NCBI RefSeq assembly: GCF_003086295.3
Contig: NC_092054.1
Span: forward strand, 57,947,546-58,011,545
Origin: Arachis hypogaea
Taxonomy: Eukaryota > Streptophyta > Magnoliopsida > Fabales > Fabaceae
DNA length: 64,000 nucleotides
Direction: 5' to 3'
Made by a program: the position numbers and the translations under genes. The notes under the pieces are model-generated. The model saw only the letters and a list, made by a program, of their open reading frames with translations. It was not told the DNA's origin and ran no database searches. This document shows, piece after piece, positions 22,151 to 33,340 of the stretch; the first letter of the stretch is position 1, and each line of letters begins with the position of its first letter.

Positions 22151-22688
22151 TCTTCATGAGCAATTAGACCAAGGAATTGGCTATTGATCAAGATCTGAGA
22201 GATTGAGTCACCAAGGGATTGGGGCTCAATCAATCATGATTGCCAAGAGGTCAATGAGTTGCATGATTGAAGAGGATATAAGCTAGAATTGATCCAAAGA
22301 GACAACATCTCCTGATCTCAATGAATTTCCCCATTCATACATATCCCTTTCTTTGTAGCTTAATTTTACATTCAACAATTTCCCACTCCCATTTACATTC
22401 AAGTCATTTATGATTCTGCACTTTATATTCTGCCACTTCCATTTCTGCACTTTATTGCTTTCCTTTATATTATAGTCATTTACATTTCTGTCATTTATAA
22501 TTCTGTAAATTACAATCTACTTGTTCTGCTTGACTAATTCATCAATCGATTAAAACTGCTTGGATTTCCCAATCTCTGTGGATACGATCCCACTCCACTG
22601 TGGGTTATTACTTGACGATAATTTTGGTACGCTTGCCAAAAGAACTAATTCACCATTTTTTGAATGGGGGTGTGAATTGGATTCATCA
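22151..22688 (+). mobile_element. Inverted fragment of the element B type LTR
   Basis: A close inverted copy of 21064-21601, ending GGATTCATCA at 22688 where LTR B begins TGATGAGTCC. The two arms of about 535 bp are separated by about 550 bp. It is either the 3' end of a second, opposite-strand LTR or a product of a local inversion. It borders the gag remnant of element D at 22689. Confidence 0.85.
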
Positions 22689-22780
22689 ATCGGTAACTTT
22701 AGCTGGAAAGTATTTTTCCAAGAATTCTCTCCTGACCATATCCCAGTTGGTAACAACTGCTTCAGGTTGAGTGTAGTACC

Positions 22781-24200
22781 TGAAGAGAGAACTTTTGCGT
22801 GGTCTAGAAATTTGCAGATAAATCCTCGTTGCAAGTATAGTTTCTAAACTTTCAAAAGTCCTTTCATACAAAAGTTGTGGTTGTCACAAGTAACAAACCC
22901 CTTAAAATTGATAATCGAGTATTTAAACCTCGGGTCGTCTTCTCAAGGAATTGCAGGGAGGTATGTTCTTATTATTGGTTATGAGTTTGTAAATTGGGGA
23001 AATTTGGAGTTTGGGCAATGGGCACAGGTATATTTTCAAAGCAATAAAAATAAATAAATAACTGTAAAGCAAACTTTTGGCAAGGTATGAGAAATTGGAA
23101 GTCCAGTCTAGTTATCCTTATCAATGATGATGAAAATTGAATCTTAATTCCACTTAGTTAACCTTTGTTATAACAAGGGAAGGTCAAGCGACTAGTTAGT
23201 TAGATCTTTGAATCCTAGTTAATTCCTAAGACCAATTAACAATTATGCTGTTGAATTGGATAACTCCTGAGTTACTGATTTCTTAACCAAAACCAAAAGG
23301 GAGAATATCTAAATTAAATTAAAAGCATTCATGTAAATAAAGCAATCAAACTACGTCTAAACATAAATTCAAGTCATAACATGGAAAGGTTCATAAGCCA
23401 ATTGGGCGACATATCTAATACAAGCATTGAAGCATCTGAAAGTAAAAAGAGAAATATAAAGTAAAAAGAATGTTGAACCTGGGATTTAGAGGCACTCCTA
23501 AAACTAAGAGAAATCCTAAATCCTAATCCTAAGAGAGAGGAGAGAACCTCTCTCTCTAAAAATTACATCTACTCCTAAAATTGTGAATATGAGAGCCTCT
23601 TTTTGAATGGATGCAATCCCTCTATTTTATAGCCTCTAATCTGAGTTTTCTGGGCCGCAAACTGGGTCAGAAACAGCCCAGAATTCGCTGGTCTCGAATT
23701 CAACCACGCTGGATTTCCGTCACTGCGACGCGGCCGCATGGAGCACGCGGTCGCGTCACCTAGCGTCAGGGAAACTATAACATATTATATATCAAATCGA
23801 AGCCCCGGACGTTAGCTTTTCAACGCAACTGGAACCGTGTCGTTTGGACTTCTGTAGCTAAAGTTATAGCCATTTGAATGCGAAGAGGTCAGGCTGGACA
23901 GCTTAGCAACTTCTTCATCTTCTTGTATTCCTTCCACTTTTCCATGCTTCCTTTCCATCCTCCAAGTCATTCCTGCCCTATAATATCTGAAAACACTTAA
24001 CATACATATCAAGGCATCTAATGGTGATAAGAGAGGATTAATAATAAGAAAATATAATATCAAAGAAGCATATTTTCAATCAAAGCACATAATTAGGAAG
24101 GCAAATGTAAAACCATGCAAATAGTATGAATAAGTGGGTAAAGAGTAGATAAAAACCACTCAATTGAGCACAAGATAAACCATAAAATAGTAGTTTATCA
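22781..24200 (-). mobile_element. Solo LTR inserted in gag of element D
   Basis: On the minus strand it starts TGATAAACTACT (24200) and ends CTCTCTTCA (22781). The target duplication is GTACC at 22776-22780 and 24201-24205, and the gag frame reads through one copy of it. 1420 bp. TATA core TATTTTATA at 23623-23631 (minus-strand TATAAAATA). A short GC-rich cluster with GCGACGCGGCCGC and GCGGTCGCGTCACC lies near 23725-23762. Confidence 0.93.
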
Positions 24201-24597
24201 GTACCACTCCCTCTCCTTTCCCTTAAGAGAAAACGGGAAGGCGGTCAGCAGAATAGAAGTCTCATCTGCACCATGACGCCTAACAGTAGAACAGGCTATC
24301 TGAAAATCCCTTAGGTGCTTTATAGGCTCCTGAGCAGGTAAGCCATGAAACTTAGGTATTAAGTTGATTAGCGCTGTCTTCAGTTCAAATTCTGCAGCCA
24401 GATTTGGGTGACGCGCTTGATACGGTTGCAGTGTAAAGTCTGGAGCTCCAGCTTCTTGGAGAGTAATCCTCCTGGGATCCGCCATATTACCTGCACGTGA
24501 ATCAACCGAATTAGTAGATGAGGAGCTTGTTTCTTCCTCAAATGGCGGTTCAGATTCGCCCTCATATGAGACTGGTGAATTGATAGTAACCACTTCA

Positions 24598-26152
24598 TGA
24601 TAAACCCCAATTTTGTGGTTTATCTTGTGCTTATTTTAGGGGATTTTATCACCTCTTTCCCACATTTATTCAATGAAATAGCATGGTTTTGTAATTCTCC
24701 CTTAATTTGTGCTTAAGTGTAAAAACATGCTTTTTAGGCCCTTAATTTAGTGATTTTAATTCACTTTAATTCCATTCGATGCCTTGATGTGTTTGTTGAG
24801 TGACTTCAGGTTCATAAGGCAAGTATTGGATGGAAGAAATGAAGAGGAAAGCATACAAAGTGGAGAATGCATGAAGAAACAAGGATTTGGAGTAAAATCA
24901 ACCCACGCGCACGCATGGAAAGTGAAGTTGCATGGTGACGCGTACGCGCACATGACGCGTATACGTGGATGGAAATTTTGCCAAGTGATGCGCACGCGTG
25001 ACCCACGCGTACGCGTCATTACTCGCACGTGACTCACTTAAAGGCAAAATGCTAGGGGGATTTCTGAACTGCCAGGCCCAAATCCAACTTGTTTCTGAGG
25101 GTATTTCATGCAGAATTGAAGCTAGAGCAAGGGGGAGCAATTATTTGTAACTTAGCATCATGTAGGTTAGTTTCTAGAGAGAGAAGCTCCCTCTTCTCTC
25201 TAGAATTAGGGTTCTTAGGACATTTCCATCTTAGATCTAGGCTTAATTCCATGTTCTCATCTTATTTCCTTTACAATTTCTTGTTCTACTACCCTATTCT
25301 CCTTAGTTCTCTTGTCAATTTTACTTTTATGTCTCTTTTATGTTTATGAATGCTTATGTTGGATTTTGTTTACATTTAATAAAATTTAATGTTTGATGTT
25401 CTTTTATTGATGATTTGAGTTGTGATCTTACTTTTCTTGCAATTGGTAGTTGGTAGATTTTATTGATTCTTGCAATTTATGATTTTTACTTCTATTGCAC
25501 TCTAGATGTTTGATGAAATGTTTTCTTTAGTTTTTGATTAGTTCTCTTAACTCTTGGCCTAGGCTAAGGGAATTGAGTGACCTTGAGTCATTGGGTCTCA
25601 TTGAATTGATGATTTGAGAACCCTTGGTGATCAATTTGATACACATTGACACTAACCCACTACTAAGTCAATTAGAAGCTAGGTTGGGACTTATGGGTTG
25701 TTATCAAATCTATTTGACGTACTTCAAGCTTAGGAGTAGACGTTACGTACTTAAGGCTTTTGGAGGTAGACTTAATAGGTTGGCCCCTCCTAATTATCAA
25801 TATTTGGTTTGTCGACAAGGATGGTGATCTCAATTTCCCATGTCTTGGCCAAGAGTTCTTTATTTTGCTTTCTTTAATTGCTTGTTTGATTTACTTTTCT
25901 TACCATTCACTTTTCTTGTCCTATTATAAATCAAACCCCCTTGTCCTTCATAGCCAATAATTGCCCACTTTATTGCAATTCCTTGTGAGACGACCCGAAG
26001 TCTAAATACTTTGGTTAATTCTTATTTGGGGTTTGTTCTTTGTGACAGCTAAATTTTTTATTGGGAGGATTATTTGTTGGTGTAGAACTATACTTGCAAC
26101 GAGAATTCATTCATTTGAGAAAATTCTATACCATCAAAGAATTCAATCATCA
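24598..26152 (+). mobile_element. Second solo LTR inserted in gag of element D
   Basis: Starts TGATAAACCCC, ends TTCAATCATCA, and is flanked by the duplication CTTCA (24593-24597 and 26153-26157). 1555 bp, plus strand, so opposite to the LTR at 22781. It belongs to the same broad group as LTR D and the LTR at 60829. It has a dense cluster of ACGCGTACGCGT-like palindromes at about 24900-25030. Confidence 0.93.
24900..25030. repeat. ACGCGTACGCGT palindrome cluster
   Basis: CpG-rich cluster with repeated GACGCGTACGCG, CACGCGTACGCGTCA and variants in both orientations. Similar clusters are at 27420-27530 (LTR D) and 61130-61320 (LTR at the right end). Confidence 0.85.
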
Positions 26153-26360
26153 CTTCACCACTCTCAGAGGCTAACTGATACCGAGCTCGCCTAATACGTG
26201 AGAGTCTTTTTGATTTCAGGATCAAATGTGGCTAAGCTTGGATCAAGCAGTGAACGCGTCATTCAACGAAAGAAACATACAGCTCATGGTAATAAAATAA
26301 ATAAAATAAGCAAAAAGTAAAAATATGTACACCAACTAATAATTTAGCACACTATTGCAA

Positions 26361-26379
26361 CTCCGCGGCAACGGCGCCA
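26361..26379 (-). other. tRNA-Asp primer binding site of element D
   Basis: CTCCGCGGCAACGGCGCCA on the plus strand. It differs by a few bases at its left end from the perfect site at 21038. It is followed, 5 bp on, by the LTR edge TGACGTGG at 26385. Confidence 0.8.
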
Positions 26380-26384
26380 AAAAT

Positions 26385-27826
26385 TGACGTGGTGGAAATT
26401 AGTCGATTAAGAAATTAATATAAGAAATACGTTGCAAGTACAGTTCTTAACCAGCAAAAATTCGCTTATCAATTTAGAAGGGTTGTCACAAATTTAGAAT
26501 AAAAATACTGGGAGTAGGAATCCTAGGTCGTCTCCCAACGAGTTGACAAAAGAGTGCTATTTTATTAGTCAGGAGTTTTTCAAGAAATTTTAAGAGTTTA
26601 GAGAACAGAAAAATAAGTGATTGTAAACTAAAGCAATGAAAATTAATGAGAGAATTTATATAATCAAAATAAAAGCATTGACCGGGAGAAGATTAATTGG
26701 AAGTTCTATCCTTGTCGGATTTTCTCAAGTGTAATATTAAAAGGTTGTTGTTCTACTTAGTCATCCCTTACTGAATAAAGAAAAGTCAAGTAACTAACTA
26801 ACCGACTATATTCTCAAGTCCTAATCCTCTCCTAAGGAAGGATTAGAGTTAGAGGCTAGAGAACCAGCCAACAACTTCCAATTAAAATTAACACTTGATT
26901 ATTCCAACTCAAGGGTTTCCTCTTAATCAACTCGCAAGTCAAGTTGGGAGTTTACTCCATTGACATGAATATCACTTCCACAGGCATATAAAGGGAATAA
27001 GAAGAAGACATGTTAATTTAAATAATAACTGAAAATTAATTAAAAATAAAAATAGTACTTTGCATTAATAAATCCCAAAATGCAACATCCTTATCTGAAC
27101 AGGGTTAATAAGTAATCAAAAGAGTAAGGGAATAAGAAAGCAAACTAGAATAATAGCGACTTCAACGGAGGTAATGACTCTTCTCAATATCCAAAGCAAA
27201 AGCATCAAAAGCATAAGAACTAGAAATCTATGAATGTGAAGGAAACCTAGAGGAAGTAGTAATTTCTCTCTAAGATTCTAAACTAAAACTAAAACTATGC
27301 GTAATGGGTCTCGAGTCTTTGCTTGTCCCCTGGCTCTAGTCTGTGTTTCTGGGCCGAAAACTGGGTCCAAACTCGGCCCAAAATTGCCCCCAGCGTTTTC
27401 TACGATTTTTGCAGGTAGCACATGTCACGCGTACGCGTCAATCACGAGTATGCGTCGCTGGTCATCTTCGCGTGTCACGCGTATGCGTCAGGCACGCGCA
27501 CGCATGAGCCATGCGTGCGCATCACTTCTCGCTGGTTGTCTCCTTTATTTCTTGTGCTCCTTCCACTTTTGCAAGCTTCCTCTCCATCCTCTAAGCCATT
27601 CCTGCCCTATGTAGCCTGAAAACACTTAACACATAGATCATGACATCGAATGGTAGAAAGGAGAATTAAAATACTCAATTTAAAGGTCTAGGAAGCAAGT
27701 TTTCAATCATAAAACAAAATCTGGGAAGAAATTGTAAAATCATGAAAATTATATGAATAAGTGTGCAAAGACTTGATAAAAACCATTCAATTTAGTACAA
27801 GATAAACCATAAAATAGTGGTTTATA
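26385..27826 (-). mobile_element. 5' LTR of element D
   Basis: Runs from beside the primer site to about 27826, where GATAAACCATAAAATAGTGGTTTAT marks the usual start of this LTR group on the minus strand; the final TCA is lost, so the outer end is altered. 1.44 kb. Its 3' part (26400-26540) matches the layout of the solo LTR at 22781 (GTTGCAAGTA, TCGTCTCCCAACG). It has an ACGCGTACGCGT cluster at 27420-27530. Confidence 0.82.
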
Positions 27827-28519
27827 ACTTGGATAAAAAATTTTGGTGACATTTGAAAGCTAGATTTTGGAGGGTTTCAAAATGCTACTAACTTATTTTG
27901 AATATGACCTATCTCATCTAATTTTTGCCATTTAACTAAAACTATTTGATCGTAAATTATATTTTTGTAAACTGATCTTTAATTCTAGCATTGCAAATTA
28001 AATTTTTATTTAATTTGTACATAAATTTAAAATTTTAATAATCAAAATATGCAGTCGATTTTTATATTAATTACTTATCTTTCTATTACATTAATTTTAA
28101 ATGATTAATTTCTTTTCTTTAAAAAATTAATTTAAAACTACTTTTTATTTTGTTATAGTGGACTATAATTTAAAAGAATAGATATGTTATTGTCGGATTG
28201 AATTTCAAATTATGCTGGACGATTATAATTTTTTGTTTCTTTAAAGGCCATATAAAGATTTTTATTCTCTTCCATTTAATAACATTCAAGAAGCCTTAAT
28301 TTATAATTTTATACTTTATTGGATTTTGTTTTATTTTTAAAAAATTCATCCTAAACGATGCTTATTTTTTATTTTAAGTTTATTTATAAATACAAATATA
28401 AAAAGATCTTATACTGAAGGAAAAATTATAATTACTGAAATTTTGCACTTGATAAAAAAACAATTTAAAATGTTGTTTTGAATTATTAAATTTTAGGTTT
28501 GTTTTTGAAATATATTTTG
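27827..28519. other. AT-rich spacer
   Basis: About 690 bp of very AT-rich DNA between two retroelements. No ORF, repeat or splice-like structure that I can support. Confidence 0.6.
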
Positions 28520-28524
28520 CTAAT

Positions 28525-29379
28525 GTTTTGTCGATTTTTAGCAAATCGATGTGGTTCGATTCTAATGGTCTGGGAGCGAAACCACTCCTCTTTTACAAGT
28601 ACCAGTTTTCTATAAGTGTATCAAAGATTCTCGAATTAGACAAGTATGAAGATAGGAAAAAAAGTTCAAAAAATGCAAAAGGATAAAGTGTAAAATAAAG
28701 GATTCGAAAGGTAAAATTGACTGAAATCAAAATGGCTTGCATTGAATTTTAAAGAAAGCAATTAAAATGCCTTCAATTGGATCAAAGGACTTTAGGCATA
28801 GAAATTAAAGGTACTGAAATGTAAATTGAACATGGAAATTAAACAATGCTTGAAAGATAAATTTTCTTGAAAAATAAAGTTTTGCAAGAATCATAAATGA
28901 AAAGTAAAGACAGTGGAAGGAACCCTACAGAAATCGAACTCGAACGCAGACTCAGGAATTCGCTGGGATATGAGTGTGCTTGAGTGTATTTCCGAAATGA
29001 AGTTCCAACCCCTATTTCCTAAAACTTACTAATATTTATAACCCACTTCCATAACCGACCATTAATTACACGACGCTGCCTTGTATGCGAATTCTTAAGT
29101 AACTATTTCCGCTCCTTTGCCCATGAGCGTTACCAGTAAATTCCTAACTCAGAGAAAGCCTTCGATTTCTCTACTCGTGTAACTGCTCGATTCACCTTTC
29201 GAAAAACTATTCGATTCTTCATTCGAGTAATTGTTCGATTTGTCAATGTATTGAAATTTAGTCAATGTCCAATAGTTTCCACTTGACGCTTGCACGTGCC
29301 TCTTTTCGGCCTCTACTTCCTTCCTGACCCTTCACCAGCATTTCGAATCAGCTTAGTCCTTTGAAAATAATTATTTCGA
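28525..29379 (-). mobile_element. 3' LTR of the Tat-like element
   Basis: Matches 35630-36492 from TTTTGTCGATTTTTAGCAAATCG to TAATTATTTCGA, with occasional substitutions and small indels. A minus-strand TATAAATA lies near 29032-29040. Confidence 0.88.
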
Positions 29380-29513
29380 ATGTTATATTCCCTAAATCTA
29401 AAACCTAAAATTGTGAATTATGAATGTTATATTCCCTTCTCTTGATTCCCCCATTCTCTGGCTTCTATTATGTGTTTCTTGAGTACAAGATGAATCATGA
29501 AATAGGGGTTTAT
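29380..29513 (-). other. Sequence between the Tat-like 3' LTR and truncated RT
   Basis: On the minus strand it starts TGATAAACCCC at about 29513, like the start of the LTR group at 24598, and is purine-rich near 29440-29465 (GGGGGAATCAAGAGAAGGGAA), a possible polypurine tract. The TGATAAAC start directly after the RT YIDD motif marks a deletion or recombination junction. Confidence 0.55.
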
Positions 29514-30622
29514 CAGTCATCGATATACACTTCCGTGAATCTCCCAATATACTCATGGAATATGGCATTCATTGCTCACTGGTAAGTTACACCAACATTT
29601 TTCAAACCGAAAGGCATAACCACCCACCCATAAATGCCTAATGCCTCGGGACAATGGAAAGCCATTTTGGACACGTCATCTTCTACAATGAATATTTGGT
29701 TATAACCTGAGTAACCGTCCATAAAACTTAAAATTTCATTTTCCGCTTCGATCAACATATCTGCTATTGGCATGAAATACTCATCTTTCGGGGTGGCATT
29801 ATTCAGATCCCTAAAATTAATGCACGCTCTAAATTTTCCATTTTTCTTCATTATGGGAACAATATTCGAAACCCATTCCACGTAACGTGCGGTTCGAATA
29901 AATTTTGCTTTAATCAACTGTTCAATTTCTTCCTTAATCTTTAGATTGATTTCTAGAGCAAAACGTCGGGGAGTTTGCTTCACAGGTCGAGCATTTGGTT
30001 TCAATGCTAATCGATGCTCTCCGAGAGAACGATCGAGACCAGGCATCTCATGATAATCCCAAGCAAAACAATCTTTAAATTCATGTAAAAGATAAAAAAG
30101 TTTAGTTCGAACAGGATCCGTAAGATGCTTACAGATATAAGTGATTCGAACATCATCAACAGATCCTAAATTAATTTCTTCTAAGGGATCTTGAGATTCA
30201 AACCCCGTTAAGTGATCATCATATTTTACTGGATATTTTTCAAAATCCAGAGGTTCTAAATCATATATGCAATCGAAAGAGAAATCAACAGATTCATTAT
30301 GAGCAGAATGAACTTGATCATTTGCTTGGTTAACAATAGCTTCATTTTCAATACAATGGACTTCTGCTATTATATCAGCAGTTTGACCAATAATATCATT
30401 TGCATTACATAATAAAGAAAAACTTATACCATGACTAAATTCGATTGAAAACATCGAATTGTTACTACTAAAAGAAAATGTTACATCCCTAAATGATTCA
30501 ACTTCATCAGAAGAATCAACTTTATTCTCTACTGAAGGGAAATTACTTATATAATTATTTAAAATTACCAGGTAATTTGAGACATCTTGAGCGTGTTCCA
30601 TCGAATACCATCTCGAATCCAT
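29514..30622 (-). pseudogene. RT N-terminal part of the Tat-like element
   Basis: From 30622 on the minus strand: a linker of about 200 residues, then RT motifs [47 protein letters not shown] and VMPFGLKNVGVTYQ. A stop (TGA) follows at about 29573, then the frame reads on for about 20 residues to YIDD, where coding sequence ends at 29514. The RT thumb, RNase H and integrase are absent. The RT would copy element RNA; this one cannot. Confidence 0.9.
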
Positions 30623-30623
30623 T

Positions 30624-31461
30624 CTAAGATGAACAATCCCAACTAGTTGGGGGCATATCTAGGTGTGGATAACGCAGCTTCACCGTCAGGCTTTCCAAAG
30701 AGAAATAGCAACCTTCACAGTTGAAAGAATTCAACACCCTGTCAACATTTAAAGGCTTCAATTTCGGACTATATACCCTAAAATCGACCTGTAGCTGTTG
30801 GACATACAAATTCGAATCAGCCTTGATAATTTCAGGTTTTCCATCTTTTGTCCAAAGGAGGACACTTTGATGCACAGTAGATGGCACAGCTCTAACTCCG
30901 TGAATCCAGTCTCGGCCCAATAAAGCATTATAACTTGCCCTTGATGGCACCACCACAAAAATGGTATTTCGCTCAGAAGATTCCACTTTCACCCCCAAAG
31001 TAACCAGACCTTTCGCAGGAGTCAGGAGTAGAAGTACCACTAAAGTCTGTCACAACAATGTTGGTGGGAACCAAATCATCAGGATGCTTACCAACTTTCA
31101 TCAACATCCTCTCTGGTAAGAGACTTATTGCTGCTCCACCATCGATTAAAACTTTATTTACTTTAATTCCACTTAAAGTAGTAGTAATATGAAGTGGGTG
31201 AAGATGAGATTTTTGTTTTTCAAAAGGCCTCAGAAAACACCCTGGTTCATCCTCATATCGGATGAAAGAAAAAGCTTCTTCAACATCCATGTCATAATCT
31301 TCTTCAAGGTCGCCTTCATATTCACCTAAATATTCGATTGGAATAATTGAAATAGTTCCAACCATCTCATCATCTCCTTCCTCAAAATACTCCTCCTCCA
31401 AATCGGCATCCTTGTCTTTATCAGCTCCTGAAGTATGAGCTATCGCCTTGCCTTTCTCCAA
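30624..31461 (-). pseudogene. Protease region of the Tat-like element
   Basis: Two overlapping minus-strand frames (31461-30973 and 31040-30624) that are one protein split by a frameshift between about 31040 and 30973. The first has an acidic stretch and the protease-like active site VLIDGGAAISLLP, with Gly where many have Thr. The second has ASYNALLGRDWIHGVRAVPST, the flap and core motif typical of Tat/Ogre proteases, and ends at a stop before the RT frame. Confidence 0.85.
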
Positions 31462-33335
31462 CTTCGCAGGGGAAGGAATACCCTTTGGGCATGTTTCTCC
31501 ATCAAAGGGAAAAACTATTCAGGAGTGCACGGAAGGCGTTGCCCCCTTGCCTTTGTCAAACTAAGGGTTCTTATTTTGAGGTAAACTCCTTCTCCCTCTT
31601 CCCCTCCGGTATCCTTTGGCCCGACCACGTTGATAGGGATATTGGTTTCGAGGAGGCCTTCGATGTCTCCACCGTGGGTTTTACCGATATTGAGCATCTC
31701 GATTTTGGAATTCTTGACAATTCCGAATCCATTGAACTCCTATAGCCTGAGAACGGCTCATCGGTGCAATAGCATTCTGCAGAGGAGCCCTGGAACTTTA
31801 TCCCTCTACTCGCCAAATTGGTTGTCTCTTATGAGCCTGCTCCTCTCTATGAGCCAATTATTTCTTCATCCTTTCTTTCTCAAAGATCGCTGCACCCTCA
31901 GTGTCAAATACAGCATTACATCGAGGACACAGAGATACGTCCCGATCTTTAATCTTTTGCTATATTAAAAAATCTAACAAACCATCCCCTGTTCGAGGAT
32001 ATACTGATCAGACTTGTGGCTCAAAATCACCTAGAGCCATATCAAAATCATAAGATATCCCAACTATATTTACTCCAAAATATGGTTCAACAAAACCAGC
32101 TTCAACATCAAAAGGATCAGCATCAACTTTCATTTCTTTTTTCCCATCATCAAACTTCAAACGTCCTTCCATAATAGCCTCCTGAATCAAGTCCTTGAAA
32201 CGAACACAGCTGTTAGTCGAATGACTGGTTGCTTGGTGAAATTTACAATAAGGTTTTCCTTTTAAATCTTTCACCGAAAGTAAAGTTCTACCCTCAGGCA
32301 GAATTAATTATTTATCTCTAAGCAATACATCAAAAATCTGATCAGATTTTGAGATATCAAAACTATATTTCTTTCCACTCTTTAGTTTTGAATCATTCGA
32401 CTTCTCATTACTAGGGAGCTTTTTAAGTAGAGAACAGACATATGGAGGACCTTTCTTAAGTTCAGCCAAATCAACCTCCGCTTCGAAATCGAACTCCTCA
32501 TCCGAGGAATCCATGGCCACATAAGCAACCTTCTCCTTTCAAGTAAAAGGTTCATTCCTTAACTTCTGTTCATGCTTATATTTCTCCTTTTCCTTTTTCA
32601 TAAGTTCGACCTGATGAACTCTTTCAGCCAAATGGGCTATGTCAGGTATATGCACATTAAGCAGTTTTCGACGCATATAGAATCCTAACCCTATAACTGC
32701 TATTTTCACTACTTCACTCTCAGGTAATGCACATAACACCTACTTCTAGCATTTTTGAAACGTATCATATAATCATCAATGGTTTCACCATCTTCTCGTT
32801 TCAAAGCAACTAGATCAGTAACTGCTACATTCAACTCCCCTCGGTAAAATTGGGCGTGAAAAGCAGTTTCCAACTGATTCCATGTCGTTATCGAATTTGG
32901 TCTGAGATTTGAAAACTAAGTAAACGCATTCTTCATTAACGAAGAAGGAAAAAACTTCATTTTTAAATTCTCGTCATTGGCTAGATTCACAATCTCGACC
33001 AAATATCGAGCGACATATTCAGTAGTTGACTCTCTGACTTCACCTATAAATTTTGTGATTATCTTTGGATTTTCACCCCTCTTGGCACTTCATCCATTTG
33101 AACAACTTGAGGGAAAGCAGACACAAAATGGGGCCGATTCATAAAACTAACGTTCAAACCAACTTGATTGAGTACTTCTTCCACAATTCTTGTAACTTGA
33201 TAACGTTCGCCACCATGATTACCACGTAGTCGGGCTAGAACATCATCTGCATTTTGACCACAGAGAATTATCTGAGGATTCTCTCTGTTTAAAACATTAT
33301 TTTCCTTTTGAAATATATTTTCGAATCCCTCATTA
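31462..33335 (-). pseudogene. Gag C-terminal part of the Tat-like element
   Basis: Broken minus-strand pieces: 32739-32539 (coiled, LAERVHQVELMKKEKEKY), 32520-32308 (acidic) and 32274-32008, which has the cysteine/histidine motif YCKFHQATSHSTNSC typical of Tat gag. Sequence from 33335 to 32740 also reads as gag in shifting frames. 31462-32007 is linker with no intact frame. At 33335 gag is cut by the FIDEL-type solo LTR. Confidence 0.78.
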
Positions 33336-33340
33336 TTCCC

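Larger units (their letters stand above)
22689..26290 (-). pseudogene. Gag remnant of element D, split by two solo LTRs
   Basis: Three minus-strand pieces read on from one another once the insertions are set aside: about 26290-26158, 24592-24206 and 22775-22689. The middle piece has the recognisable block EAGAPDFTLQPYQARHPNL and HLRDFQIACST; the last has NWDMVRREFLEKYFP, the gag core seen in other Ty3/gypsy elements here. The closest relative in the window is gag of the element at 62590-63927 (EAGAPDFVLQPLQVRHPEL). A small frameshift lies near 26200. Apparent start codons in the pieces are accidental. The rest of gag is lost at the junction with the inverted LTR. Confidence 0.85.

Noticed and set aside
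24598..26152. Part of the same solo LTR as 22781-24200
   Set aside because: Orientation is opposite and each has its own distinct target duplication, so they are separate insertions.
27297..27614. 105-codon ORF in LTR D
   Set aside because: It overlaps the CpG palindrome cluster of an LTR, is on the strand opposite to the element and resembles no protein.
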